A DNA stretch of 64,000 nt from Breznakia pachnodae (GCF_030814225.1 NZ_JAUSUR010000002.1:434001-498000), one strand, 5' to 3'. Positions 19,453 through 31,424 are shown, counted from the stretch's first letter. Program-made: numbers and translations. Notes: generated by a model from the sequence alone, not told the origin.

Positions 19453-19543
19453 ATTTGTCATGGAAACACGACAAACTATGAAAGGAAAAAATATGAAAGA
19501 AATCTATAATGAAGTTATAGGCACTAAGAAGGAGGTACATCAT

Positions 19544-21406
19544 ATGCTGACGCAGAAACAATTAGCTTTAGTAAATTGCTTATTAATACAAGATGAACCT
19601 CTACAAATAGAAGACCTTGCAGGACAGTTAAACATTAGTTCAAGAACAGTGCAACGTTACATAGAAATTATTAATCAGGAATTAAAGCAGTATAATTGTG
19701 AAATTGTACTGAAACGTGGAGATGGATATGAACTGCAGAATCCACCAATTTCTTTGGTTGATAAACTGGAAGAACAACAGGATGTATTAGAGGATCCAAA
19801 GGCGAGAACGGAATTACTAATTCTACATATTTTGGATGCAGGAGTAATTACCCTTGATGAACTTAGTGATGTGTTATCAGTCAGTTCTTCCCTACTTACA
19901 AAAGTTACAACGGATATAAAGGATTATCTAAAGAAATATCAGTTAGAGCTAATATCAAAACCCCATTATGGGTTACAGATACTGGGAAAAGAATTAAATA
20001 TAAGAACACTATTGAGTGATATAGGATTTCAATATTATCAGACAAAACTAGTAAAATGTAATTTATTAAATATTACTTCGGCTGAATTTGATTATATGGA
20101 TGAAGTAATCTTTCAATACCTAAGTGATAATGCAATTATAGTTGCTGATCGTGATATCTATGAGTTACTGATACGAGTTGCGATTTCCCTATCCAGAAGT
20201 CGTTCAGGCAATACAATGCAGAATTTATCATTACCTAAAGGTGTTCGATATCATAACTTTCAAATGATTTATCGTATTATGTCAGTTCTGGCTGAAGAAT
20301 TTAAGATTGTCTTAAATGAAGAAGAATACAATTATGTATCTATATATTCAGGGTTTATGATTTATAGTTTTGATCCACAACAGATTGATGTGGAAAAAGA
20401 TTTACATGAATTTGTATATGAAACAGTACAGGAAATTTCTTTAATATCAGGAGTAAATTATGTAAATAATGATCATGTCATTAATGCTCTGGCAGTACAT
20501 TTAAAAGTACTATTGAATCGATTAAAGAAAAATATGAAATTAAAAAATCCCCTATTAGATCAAATTAAAAAAGATTATCCAATGGAGATGAATTATGCAA
20601 TTTATTTAACTAGAAAAGTTGAAGAACGATTTGGTTTAAAAATAAATGAAGAAGAAATAGGATACTTTGCAGTACACTTTAGTGCTCATAAAGAAAAAAT
20701 GAAAGATAAACGAAGAGTTGTAATCCTCTGTGATTATGGAATTGGAACTTCTCAATTGATTGGAGAGAGAATTCGTCAGGAAATCAATGGAATTGAAATT
20801 GTTGGAATATATCCAGTTCATTATCTGGAGCTGGCACTGGCACAGGATGTAGATATTATTATTTCTACAATTCCAATCACTGCACCTACTGGTGATAAAA
20901 AAGTAATCGTTGTGGATAATTTACTAGCGATTGATGCATTTGATAAAATTAAGAATTCACTGGAAGAACATGATGGTAGAAAACATCTATTAATAAATTT
21001 ATTTAAGAAAGAAGCATTCTTTCGAGTTTCTCTAAATAATAAACAAGAAGTATTTAAGGTGTTGGAACGTAATGCAAGAGAGAGTTTACACATACCTGAT
21101 GATGTAATTAAAGCAATTGAAGAAAGAGAACAAGTATCTGCAACGGATATTGGTAATTTAGTTGCAATTCCCCATGCAATTTGTGAGGGTGATTTTGAAT
21201 CTTGTATTATGGTAACGATTTTAGAGAAACCAATTCTTTGGGAAAAAGAAATGGTACAAGTAATCTTTGTGATTTGTTTTAATCAGAAAGATCGAGATAA
21301 TGCAGCGTTATTTAGAGAATTATATCGTTGTATAAAATCAATGAAAACAATTCGTAAGATGATTGATTCACAGACATTTGAAGAATTTATTTCACTGATA
21401 CAGTAG
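19544..21406 (+). CDS. PRD-containing PTS transcriptional regulator (MtlR/LicR/FrvR type)
   Basis: The 620-residue protein has an N-terminal helix-turn-helix (LTQKQLALVNCLL to SSRTVQRYIEIINQE), two PTS regulation domains (around residues 180-280 and 290-395, with conserved His in AVHLKVLLNRL and YFAVHFSAH), an EIIB-like domain (ILCDYGIGTSQL, phosphorylatable Cys) and an EIIA(Fru)-like C-terminus (AIPHAICEG). Such proteins are activators controlled by PTS phosphorylation. AGGAGG at 19530-19535 sets ATG 19544; earlier in-frame ATGs at 19430 and 19493 would add an unrelated tail, and the first lies in the miaA terminator. It should regulate the PTS genes that follow 14 bases later. Confidence 0.9.
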   Translation: MLTQKQLALVNCLLIQDEPLQIEDLAGQLNISSRTVQRYIEIINQELKQYNCEIVLKRGDGYELQNPPISLVDKLEEQQDVLEDPKARTELLILHILDAGVITLDELSDVLSVSSSLLTKVTTDIKDYLKKYQLELISKPHYGLQILGKELNIRTLLSDIGFQYYQTKLVKCNLLNITSAEFDYMDEVIFQYLSDNAIIVADRDIYELLIRVAISLSRSRSGNTMQNLSLPKGVRYHNFQMIYRIMSVLAEEFKIVLNEEEYNYVSIYSGFMIYSFDPQQIDVEKDLHEFVYETVQEISLISGVNYVNNDHVINALAVHLKVLLNRLKKNMKLKNPLLDQIKKDYPMEMNYAIYLTRKVEERFGLKINEEEIGYFAVHFSAHKEKMKDKRRVVILCDYGIGTSQLIGERIRQEINGIEIVGIYPVHYLELALAQDVDIIISTIPITAPTGDKKVIVVDNLLAIDAFDKIKNSLEEHDGRKHLLINLFKKEAFFRVSLNNKQEVFKVLERNARESLHIPDDVIKAIEEREQVSATDIGNLVAIPHAICEGDFESCIMVTILEKPILWEKEMVQVIFVICFNQKDRDNAALFRELYRCIKSMKTIRKMIDSQTFEEFISLIQ

Positions 21407-21420
21407 AAAGGTTAGAAGAT

Positions 21421-21879
21421 ATGAAAGAAGAAATATTTACTATTGATCAAATTTATATTGATATTGATAAAGAAACAAAAATTGATTGTCTTAAGTTTCT
21501 TGCACAGAAAGCAGTTGAACACCATATTGGTGATGATGCAGATGTTATCTTACATGGACTTTTGGAGCGAGAAGCAGAAAGTTCTACTGGATTTGTTGAA
21601 GGATTTGCAATTCCCCATACGCGAAATGGTGGCGTAAATAAAACAGGAATTATTGTTATGAAAACAACAAAAGGAATTGAATGGGAATCAATGGATGGAA
21701 ATCCAGCTAAATTATTTATTGCATTATTTGTTCCAGCTACAGATACAGAGAAAACACATATTACTCTATTATCGCTATTGGCTAGAAAGATGATGAGTAA
21801 TGAATTTAAACAGAAGTTATTAGAATCGAATAATACCAATGAAATATTTGGAATTATAAAAGATGCTATTCAAGCGTAG
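21421..21879 (+). CDS. PTS fructose-type EIIA
   Basis: This phosphocarrier takes phosphate from HPr on the His of EGFAIPHTRNGG (around residue 65) and passes it to EIIB. At 152 residues it is a stand-alone EIIA of the fructose/mannitol family. It follows the PRD regulator, whose C-terminal domain is a relative, and precedes separate EIIB and EIIC genes. The substrate is not evident. Confidence 0.92.
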   Translation: MKEEIFTIDQIYIDIDKETKIDCLKFLAQKAVEHHIGDDADVILHGLLEREAESSTGFVEGFAIPHTRNGGVNKTGIIVMKTTKGIEWESMDGNPAKLFIALFVPATDTEKTHITLLSLLARKMMSNEFKQKLLESNNTNEIFGIIKDAIQA

Positions 21880-21893
21880 AAGGAGGTAGAAGA

Positions 21894-22217
21894 ATGGCGA
21901 AGAAAATTGTAGGATTATGTGCTTGTACAATGGGGTTGGCACATACCTTCATGGCTGCACAGGGGTTAGAAGATGCAGCAAAAGAATTGGGTTATGAAAT
22001 CAAAGTAGAAACGCAAGGTGCAGATGGTTTGCAAAATGAACTAACACCTCAAGAGATTGCGGATGCAGATATCATCATTCATGCAGTTGCAATTACACCT
22101 CAAAACAATGAGCGCTTTGATGACTATGATGTTTATGAAATCGAACTTCAGGATGCAATCAAAAATGCAAAAGCAACAATTCAAGAGATTGAAGCGTTGA
22201 TTGCTGAAGAAGGATAG
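21894..22217 (+). CDS. PTS fructose-type EIIB
   Basis: The 107-residue EIIB has the signature CACTMGLAHTFMAAQ; by comparison with the family's CPTGIAHT the phosphorylated residue is Cys11. It phosphorylates the sugar during transport through EIIC. AGGAGGT precedes the start and the gene is 14 bases after EIIA. Confidence 0.93.
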   Translation: MAKKIVGLCACTMGLAHTFMAAQGLEDAAKELGYEIKVETQGADGLQNELTPQEIADADIIIHAVAITPQNNERFDDYDVYEIELQDAIKNAKATIQEIEALIAEEG

Positions 22218-22235
22218 AAAAAGGAGAAGAAATAT

Positions 22236-23483
22236 ATGGCAGTAACAAAAAGAGCAGCTATTTCAGGGAATACACCAAATAAAACGGTGAAGAAAGAGAC
22301 AACACCAAATCCTCCTGCTAAAAAAGGTATTTGGGCAACATTATCAAAACATGTAATGACAGGTATCAGTAATATGATTCCATTCCTGATTATGGGTGGA
22401 TTGATTCTGGCATTCTCACAAATTATCCCTTATGTAATATTGGGAATTAGTCCAGATGTTGGTATCATTGATGCAATGAACTCAGGAAAATTTACTGGAT
22501 TTAATCAGGAACTATTGCGCTTTGCTTATTTAACGCAAGAATTTGGAGGAACGTTATTCGGATTCGCAATTCCAATGTTTGCAGCATTTATGGCAAATTC
22601 AATTGGTGGAAAACTTGCCTTCCCTGCTGGATTTATTGGTGGGCTTATGGCAACATCACCTACTTCAGTAATTAATCTGGTTGGTGGAGAATACGTTCCT
22701 GAATCACCAGTGGCATCTACTTTTATTGGTGCAATTATTGTAGCGATTGCAGCAGGATATTTAGTAAAATGGTTAAACAAAACAATTAAAGTTAGTCATA
22801 ATATGTTAGCATTTAAAACTACATTCTTAATTCCAATGCTTGCTGCACTATCAGTAATGCTTGGTATGCATTATATTGTAACTCCATTTGGAGGACTAAT
22901 TAATGACTTAATCAAACAAGGATTAGAAGCAGCAGGAAGTGTTGGTTCGATTGGATATACGATTGCATTAAGTGCAGCAACAGCAATTGACCTTGGTGGT
23001 CCAATTAATAAAGCAGCAGGTTTCGTTGCGCTAGGATTTACAACCGATGGTGTACTTCCAATCACCGCACGTGTAGTTGCAATTGTTGTTCCTTCAATTG
23101 GGTTAGGATTAGCAACAATCATTGATAAATATGTTGTTAAACGTCATGTGTTTGACAAACAATTCTATCCTCAAGGAAAAACAGCAATGTTCCTTGCGTT
23201 CATGGGTATTTCTGAAGGTGCAATTCCATTTGCTCTAGAAAATCCAAAAATTATTATTCCTAGTTATATGATTGGTGCAATTACTGGATCATGTACAGCC
23301 GTACTATTGGGTGCAGTACAATGGTTCCCAGAATCAGCAATCTGGGCTTGGCCACTAATTGAAAACATTCCTTCATATGTAATCGGTATAGGAGTAGGAG
23401 CATTAGTAACAGCAATATTAGTTATTTTTGCTAGAAACGCAATGATTAAAAAAGGTACATTAGTAGTAGACTCAAACGATTAA
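22236..23483 (+). CDS. PTS fructose-type EIIC permease
   Basis: This is a membrane permease of 415 residues with about 9-10 hydrophobic spans, starting with VMTGISNMIPFLIMGGLILAF, the typical EIIC(Fru) opening, and including DLGGPINKAA and FMGISEGAIPFA motifs. The first ~35 residues form an unusual basic, Pro/Thr-rich cytosolic tail. Together with the preceding EIIA and EIIB it makes a complete three-gene transporter. The sugar cannot be read from the sequence. Confidence 0.93.
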   Translation: MAVTKRAAISGNTPNKTVKKETTPNPPAKKGIWATLSKHVMTGISNMIPFLIMGGLILAFSQIIPYVILGISPDVGIIDAMNSGKFTGFNQELLRFAYLTQEFGGTLFGFAIPMFAAFMANSIGGKLAFPAGFIGGLMATSPTSVINLVGGEYVPESPVASTFIGAIIVAIAAGYLVKWLNKTIKVSHNMLAFKTTFLIPMLAALSVMLGMHYIVTPFGGLINDLIKQGLEAAGSVGSIGYTIALSAATAIDLGGPINKAAGFVALGFTTDGVLPITARVVAIVVPSIGLGLATIIDKYVVKRHVFDKQFYPQGKTAMFLAFMGISEGAIPFALENPKIIIPSYMIGAITGSCTAVLLGAVQWFPESAIWAWPLIENIPSYVIGIGVGALVTAILVIFARNAMIKKGTLVVDSND

Positions 23484-23490
23484 GGAGATA

Positions 23491-23523
23491 AATAAGGATA
23501 GCTTAGTCTATTCTTATTTTTAT
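23491..23523 (+). terminator. Attenuator-like hairpin between EIIC and the peptidase genes
   Basis: AATAAGGATA pairs with TATTCTTATT (one G-T pair) around an 8-base loop and runs into TTTTTATT. It ends only 8 bases before the next start codon, so it may lower expression of the downstream enzymes relative to the transporter. Confidence 0.55.
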
Positions 23524-23530
23524 TGATAAT

Positions 23531-24598
23531 ATGAAAGAACTTATAGAAGAATTGGAAGTTGATGCGCTGTTACTTTTATCAAGACAAAATAAATATTATT
23601 GTGCATCACTATACAGTGGAAGTGGTTATGTCTTAGTTACTAAAGATAAGATAGTGGTTATGGTAGATGGAAGATACTACCAGCAGATGAAGGAAGCAAA
23701 TAAGCATAATGAAGTTGTATTACTGGATGCAAATCATTCCCTTCCCTTTTATCTGCAAAAATGGAAAAAGGAAAATAATATAAAGAAAATTGTATTTGAA
23801 AAAAGCACAATTTCTTATAGCGAATATGAAATGTTAATGTCAATACAAGATATTACCTGGGTTGCAGCAGATGTAGATAAGATAAGACAGATAAAAACTA
23901 AAGATGAAATAGCTACAATTCAAAAAGCAGGTGATATTGCATCACAGGCTTATCAGCATATCTTACAATTTATTAAAGTTGGAATGAGTGAGAAAGAAGT
24001 AGAAAATGAATTGCTCTATCAAATGAGAAAACTTGGAGCTGATAAAGAAAGTTTTGATACAGTAATTGTTAGTGGTGAAAGAGGTGCATTACCACATGGA
24101 AAAGCAAGTGATAAGATTATTGAAGCTACTGATTTTGTAACGATTGATTTTGGTGCAAGATATAAAGAGTATTGTTCGGATATTACCCGAACCTTTGCAA
24201 TGACAAATAATTATAATCAAGAATTGAAACGAATCTATGATATTGTACTTACTGCCCAACAAAAAGCAATTAATGCAATTCAACCAGGGATGAAATGTTC
24301 ACAAATAGACAAAGTTGCCAGAGACTATATTGAGAAGAATGGATATGGAAGCTATTTCACTCATAACCTGGGACATAGTATTGGAATTGACTGCCATGAG
24401 AATCCAAGATTATCACCACAAGATGATACTGTATTACAAGTAGGAATGATAGTAACAGTTGAACCAGGTGTTTATGTAGAAGGTTTGGGTGGAGTGCGAA
24501 TTGAAGATGATGTGTTAGTAAGTAAGAATGGTGCAGTTGTACTAACAAGTGCACCAAAAGAATTCCATGTGATTGGAGATGATGAAAATGGAAGTTGA
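23531..24598 (+). CDS. M24 family aminopeptidase (Xaa-Pro aminopeptidase-like, YpdF type)
   Basis: A dimetal peptidase of the pita-bread fold, 355 residues. The ligands are all present: Asp in VTIDFGARY, Asp in CSDITRTFA, His in THNLGHSIGID, Glu in TVEPGVYVEG and Glu in GGVRIEDD. Enzymes of this size remove N-terminal residues, often before proline. No clear ribosome binding site precedes ATG 23531, because a hairpin and T-run occupy the space; translation may start weakly. The gene overlaps the M42 gene. Confidence 0.88.
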   Translation: MKELIEELEVDALLLLSRQNKYYCASLYSGSGYVLVTKDKIVVMVDGRYYQQMKEANKHNEVVLLDANHSLPFYLQKWKKENNIKKIVFEKSTISYSEYEMLMSIQDITWVAADVDKIRQIKTKDEIATIQKAGDIASQAYQHILQFIKVGMSEKEVENELLYQMRKLGADKESFDTVIVSGERGALPHGKASDKIIEATDFVTIDFGARYKEYCSDITRTFAMTNNYNQELKRIYDIVLTAQQKAINAIQPGMKCSQIDKVARDYIEKNGYGSYFTHNLGHSIGIDCHENPRLSPQDDTVLQVGMIVTVEPGVYVEGLGGVRIEDDVLVSKNGAVVLTSAPKEFHVIGDDENGS

Positions 24599-25649
24599 TG
24601 TATTAAAGAGACTAAGTGAAGCAGATGCTATAGCTGGGAATGAAAGTGAAGTTCGAGATGTTTTAAAAGAAGTCCTCACTCCTCTTGTGGATGAAATTTC
24701 TTATGATAAGCTAGGCAGCATAACCTTCACCAAACACCAAGATAGCGACTATAATATTATGATTGCTGCCCATATGGATGAAGTAGGTTTTATGGTGAAA
24801 GCAATAAATACTATTGGTTTAATGGAAGTTATTCCAATTGGAGCAATTAGAGAAAATGCCAGATACCATCAGCAAGTTATCATCACTACAATGAATCATA
24901 AAAAAATCTGTGGATATCTTGTATCCAATACAGATACCCTTAAAGATTCAAATGGGAAAGTATATGTTGATATTGGTGCAGATACAAAAGAAGAAGTAGA
25001 AGCTACAGGTATTCAGGTTGGTGATATGGTAACATTTGATACAAAATGGAAGTCCTATCAACCAAAGCGTTATGCAGGAAAAGCACTTGATGATCGAGTT
25101 GGCTGCTATATAGCAACCGAGGTCTTTAACCGTTTGCATAAAGAATCATTATCAGCTAATCTTCATTTTGCTGCAACCAGCAGTGAAGAAGTTGGTATGC
25201 GAGGTGCGAAAACAACAACTAGTAAACTGCATCCAGATATTGCATTTGTTTTAGATGTAGCATGTCCGAAGAATATTCTAGAAAGAGATGAATCTAATAC
25301 CAGACTGATTGGAAAAGGACCAATGATCTTACACTATGATAAAACAATGATTCCAAATCGTCAGTTACTGAAGTATGTGAAAGACATAGCGTCTCATTAT
25401 AATCTTCCCTATCAGAGTGATATGTTCTCAGGTGGTGGAACGGATGGTGGTAGTATTCATCTTACAAATAATGGATGTATCTGCATTGTAATCGGAATTC
25501 CGCTTCGATATGGTCATGCACCAATTTCGATTGTTGATATGAATGATGTGGAAAACACAATCCAATTGCTATGCAAAACAATACAACATCTAAATAAAGA
25601 TACTATTCAAAAGATGTTAAAGTTTGAGGAGTTTACATATGAATTTTGA
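24588..25649 (+). CDS. M42 family aminopeptidase (glutamyl/FrvX-YpdE type)
   Basis: This metallo-aminopeptidase of ~353 residues keeps the M42 ligands: IAAHMDEVGFM, KALDDRVGCY, the catalytic Glu pair TSSEEVGMRG, FVLDVACP, and the late His in RYGHAPISIVD. GGAG at 24575-24578 favours ATG 24588, inside the end of the M24 gene. M42 enzymes next to fructose-type PTS genes are known in the frv and fry-ypd operons of E. coli, where their substrates are also unclear. Confidence 0.9.
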   Translation: MEVDVLKRLSEADAIAGNESEVRDVLKEVLTPLVDEISYDKLGSITFTKHQDSDYNIMIAAHMDEVGFMVKAINTIGLMEVIPIGAIRENARYHQQVIITTMNHKKICGYLVSNTDTLKDSNGKVYVDIGADTKEEVEATGIQVGDMVTFDTKWKSYQPKRYAGKALDDRVGCYIATEVFNRLHKESLSANLHFAATSSEEVGMRGAKTTTSKLHPDIAFVLDVACPKNILERDESNTRLIGKGPMILHYDKTMIPNRQLLKYVKDIASHYNLPYQSDMFSGGGTDGGSIHLTNNGCICIVIGIPLRYGHAPISIVDMNDVENTIQLLCKTIQHLNKDTIQKMLKFEEFTYEF

Positions 25650-26808
25650 TGAAGTAAATAATCGATTAGGTACATATTGTACCCAGTGGGATTTCATTGA
25701 GGATCGCTTTCAGGAAAAAGATTTATTACCATTTTCAATAAGTGATACTGATTTCAAAGTTCCACCACAAATTATCAATCGTTTAGAACAACTGGTTCAA
25801 CATGGTATCTTTGGTTATACAAGATGGAATCATGAAGATTTTAAAAGTTCTATTACAAATTATTTTCAACGTAGATTTGATACAAAACTAGAAGCAGATT
25901 GGATTCTCTATTCACCAAGTGTTATGTATTCCGTGTCTGTTTTATTAAGACTGCTAAGTAAAGAAAAGGCAGTAATTGGAACCTTCTCACCAATGTATGA
26001 TGCTTTCTTTCATGTTATTGAAGATAATAACAGAATTCTAAAAGAGTTTCATTTAATAAAGAATAATAATCGGTTTGTAATTGATGAAGAACAATTAGAA
26101 AACGAAATTAAGGAATGTGATATTTTTCTTCTTTGCTCTCCACATAATCCAACAGGAAGGGTTTGGACAGTGAAAGAATTAACTAAAATCATTGAACTTT
26201 GTAAGCAATATAATGTAAAAATTATTAGTGATGAAATACATATGGATATGGTTTTCCAAAATCATACGCATACTCCAATTATGAAATTTTATAAAGAGTA
26301 TAAAGAGCTATACTTGGTCTCTTCGTCGAGTAAAACCTTTAATACACCAGGACTGATTGGTTCCTATGCATGTATACCAGATGAAGCAGTTAGAGAGAAG
26401 TTTCTACAACAAACTAGAAGAAAAGACTTTTTAAATTCAGCAAGTATCTTTGGAATGCATGCACTGATGGTTGGATATCAGGAATGTGATGATTATGTTG
26501 ATGAAATGAAAACATATATCTATAAGAATATGTGTTTTGTGAAAGACTATATTGATCAAAATCTTCCTGGTTTTGAATTTGAAATACCAGATGGAACATA
26601 CCTTGCATGGATCGATATTTCTAAATTAGAGTTTAGTGATGAAGAGGTTCAGGAAGCTTTCATTAAAGTCGGAAAAGTCGCCATTATGAGTGGAAAAACA
26701 TATGGAAAAGCTGGATATCTTCGCTTAAATTGTGGATGTCCAAAATCAAAATTAGAGGAAGGAATGCATCGAGTTAAGATTGCTATGGATTCCTTACACA
26801 ACATATAG
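25639..26808 (+). CDS. PLP-dependent C-S beta-lyase/aminotransferase (PatB/MalY type)
   Basis: A fold type I PLP enzyme of 389 residues. The opening (NRLGTYCTQWD and FSISDTDFKVP) is typical of the MalY/PatB cystathionine beta-lyase group, and other motifs are CSPHNPTGRVW, IISDEIHMDM and the PLP lysine in SSSSKTFNTPG. Such enzymes cleave cystathionine or cysteine S-conjugates to pyruvate, ammonia and a thiol; some instead act as aminotransferases. GAGGAG sets ATG 25639, overlapping M42 by 11 bases. Its coupling to two aminopeptidases and a PTS hints at use of a conjugated substrate. Confidence 0.87.
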   Translation: MNFDEVNNRLGTYCTQWDFIEDRFQEKDLLPFSISDTDFKVPPQIINRLEQLVQHGIFGYTRWNHEDFKSSITNYFQRRFDTKLEADWILYSPSVMYSVSVLLRLLSKEKAVIGTFSPMYDAFFHVIEDNNRILKEFHLIKNNNRFVIDEEQLENEIKECDIFLLCSPHNPTGRVWTVKELTKIIELCKQYNVKIISDEIHMDMVFQNHTHTPIMKFYKEYKELYLVSSSSKTFNTPGLIGSYACIPDEAVREKFLQQTRRKDFLNSASIFGMHALMVGYQECDDYVDEMKTYIYKNMCFVKDYIDQNLPGFEFEIPDGTYLAWIDISKLEFSDEEVQEAFIKVGKVAIMSGKTYGKAGYLRLNCGCPKSKLEEGMHRVKIAMDSLHNI

Positions 26809-26819
26809 AGTCATTTAAT

Positions 26820-26839
26820 AAAGCCATTTTGGTTTTTTT
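26820..26839 (+). terminator. Terminator after the PTS-peptidase operon
   Basis: AAAGCCA and TGGTTTT form a short stem with one G-T pair and a 3-base loop, running directly into a T-run. Confidence 0.65.
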
Positions 26840-26847
26840 GAAAAAAG

Positions 26848-26876
26848 TTGACAACTCAAATTTTACCTGTTAGTAT
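26848..26876 (+). promoter_or_regulatory. Promoter of the EIIA-licT operon
   Basis: TTGACA and TAGTAT are separated by 17 bases, which is close to consensus. Transcription would start near 26883, just upstream of the candidate RAT and terminator and ~95 bases before the EIIA start. Confidence 0.8.
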
Positions 26877-26887
26877 TTAGGTAATAA

Positions 26888-26940
26888 GTGATGTTACTAT
26901 TAAATTAGGCATGCAAATAACTATATTTGCATGCCTTTAT
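26888..26940 (+). promoter_or_regulatory. Candidate RAT antiterminator and terminator ahead of EIIA(Glc)
   Basis: A perfect 13-pair stem (26907-26919 with 26924-26936, loop ACTA) followed by TTTATT is a terminator in the leader. Directly before and overlapping it, GTTACT (26893-26898), eight bases, then AGGCA-TGCAAA resembles a LicT/BglG target (GTTACT-N-AGGCAAAAC), and GTTA could pair with TAAC at 26918-26921. The downstream antiterminator could thus control its own synthesis. The match is weaker than the one at 28273-28298. Confidence 0.55.
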
Positions 26941-26976
26941 TGTACTTCGGGTTGAATTAGTAGAGGAGGTCTAATA

Positions 26977-27447
26977 ATGTTTTTCAAGAAAGAGCGACAG
27001 TTTGCATTTTCTCCAGTTAGTGGAAAAGTTATTAACTTAGAAGATGTAAATGATGATGTATTTAGTAAAAAAATGATGGGAGAAGGGGTTGCAATCATTC
27101 CTGATGAAATGCAAATAGTGTCCCCCTTCAACTGCACAGTTACAGCAGTACTTGATTCAAATCATGCAATTGGTTTAACAACAGATGATGGTATTGAAGT
27201 GATTGTACATGTAGGATTAGATACTGTAAATTTAAAAGGAAGAGGATTCAAGTGTTTCGTAAATGAAGGAGATATTGTAAAGGTTGGAGATCAGCTTCTT
27301 GCATTCGATAAAGATGTAATAGAAGCAGAAGGTTATGATACGATTACCATGCTTGTAGTTTCAAACACTAATAGTAAACAGATTGTAATTATGGAGAATC
27401 TTGATCTTGCCAAGGCAGGTCAAACAAAAATTATCGAGTTCATATGA
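26977..27447 (+). CDS. PTS glucose-type EIIA
   Basis: This soluble phosphocarrier has 156 residues and the EIIA(Glc) pattern: FAFSPVSGKVINL, DSNHAIGLTT with the supporting His, and the phosphorylated His in VIVHVGLDTV. It passes phosphate to the EIIB domain of the EIICB protein encoded downstream, which lacks its own EIIA. GAGGAGGT gives a strong start. It overlaps no gene and is followed by the antiterminator after one base. Confidence 0.93.
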   Translation: MFFKKERQFAFSPVSGKVINLEDVNDDVFSKKMMGEGVAIIPDEMQIVSPFNCTVTAVLDSNHAIGLTTDDGIEVIVHVGLDTVNLKGRGFKCFVNEGDIVKVGDQLLAFDKDVIEAEGYDTITMLVVSNTNSKQIVIMENLDLAKAGQTKIIEFI

Positions 27448-27448
27448 T

Positions 27449-28273
27449 ATGAAAATTAAAAAGATAATTAATAATAATGCTGTTTACTTAGTGGATGATA
27501 ACAATAAAGAAATTATAGCTTTTGGATCTGGGATAGGATGGAATAAGAATAACAACGATATAGTAATAGAAAGTAAAATTGAAAAAGTATTTGTGTTAAA
27601 AGATCAATCATATAATCATGTAAGCAAATTATTAGAAAGAGTTACTCCTGAGTCGTTAGAGTTTGCAACCAGGATTTGGGAAAAGAGTCAGGAAATACTA
27701 AAGAAAGAGATAGATGATCAAATTGTATTTACTCTAGCAGATCATATTACCTTCTCTATTCAGTCTTATTATGCTGGAAGTGAGGCAATAAATTTAATTC
27801 TGCATGAAGTTAAACTTTTATATCCTACAGAATATAAAATTGGAGAGTTTGGTGTTAAGTTAATTAATGAAACATTAAATATTTCTTTACCAGATGATGA
27901 AATTGGATATATAGCATTACATATGGTAAATGCAGGAGTAGCAGATTCCTCATTTGATGTAAATATTGTAATTACATTGACTCAGGATATTAGAAAAATC
28001 ATTATTGAGAATTATGGTAATGTCATTGATGAAAATAGTTTTGAATATATTCGATTCTTGACTCATATTAAATATCTGGCAAGAAGAATATGTGGAAGTG
28101 AAACAACAAAAGTAATTAAAGTAGATGAGTTACTTCCAGTTCTTACCAGTGATGTGAAGATTAAGAAAACATTAGATAGTATTAAAAAAATTGTATATGA
28201 AAAATACGACTATGATATGCAGAAAGAAGATGAATTATATCTGATTATGCATATTCTGAGAGTTGTCAATTAG
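27449..28273 (+). CDS. LicT/BglG family transcription antiterminator
   Basis: The 274-residue protein has the order CAT RNA-binding domain (first ~55 residues, MKIKKIINNNAVYLVDD with GSGIGWNK), PRD1 (~65-170, with HITFSIQS) and PRD2 (~175-274, with IALHMVN and HIKYLARR). It binds a RAT hairpin in nascent RNA to prevent termination when its PRDs report sugar and PTS state. I use ATG 27449, where the CAT domain begins; the longer in-frame start adds 16 residues that overlap EIIA. RAT-like sequences flank its operon on both sides. Confidence 0.92.
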   Translation: MKIKKIINNNAVYLVDDNNKEIIAFGSGIGWNKNNNDIVIESKIEKVFVLKDQSYNHVSKLLERVTPESLEFATRIWEKSQEILKKEIDDQIVFTLADHITFSIQSYYAGSEAINLILHEVKLLYPTEYKIGEFGVKLINETLNISLPDDEIGYIALHMVNAGVADSSFDVNIVITLTQDIRKIIIENYGNVIDENSFEYIRFLTHIKYLARRICGSETTKVIKVDELLPVLTSDVKIKKTLDSIKKIVYEKYDYDMQKEDELYLIMHILRVVN

Positions 28274-28298
28274 GAGTGTTACTTTAAGTAGGCAGACC
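28273..28298 (+). promoter_or_regulatory. RAT (ribonucleic antiterminator) site ahead of EIICB
   Basis: The stretch runs GGAGTGTTACT-TTAAG-TAGGCAGACC, closely matching the known BglG/LicT target (GGATTGTTACTG...CAGGCAAAACC). GG/CC closes it, and TACT pairs with AGTA in the upper stem. Its first base is the last base of the antiterminator stop codon. Its 3' end overlaps the 5' arm of the terminator that follows, so the two structures exclude each other. Confidence 0.8.
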
Positions 28299-28341
28299 AA
28301 TGACACATAAGATTATATTCTTATGTGTGGTTGGTCTTTTT
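28294..28341 (+). terminator. LicT-controlled terminator ahead of EIICB
   Basis: AGACCAA..ACACATAAGA pairs with TCTTATGTGT..TTGGTCT, a long stem with a small internal loop, followed by TTTTTG. Its first bases are shared with the RAT. Confidence 0.88.
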
Positions 28342-28398
28342 GTTTTTGGTAGTAAATCCCTAAAGGGTTAAATAAAAAATAGAAAGGAGAATATGTTT

Positions 28399-31424
<3,026 letters not shown>

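Noticed and set aside
19430-19543. Upstream ATG starts for the PRD regulator
   Set aside because: The first ATG is in the miaA terminator stem and the second has a weaker site; AGGAGG before ATG 19544 and the start of the helix-turn-helix there decide it.
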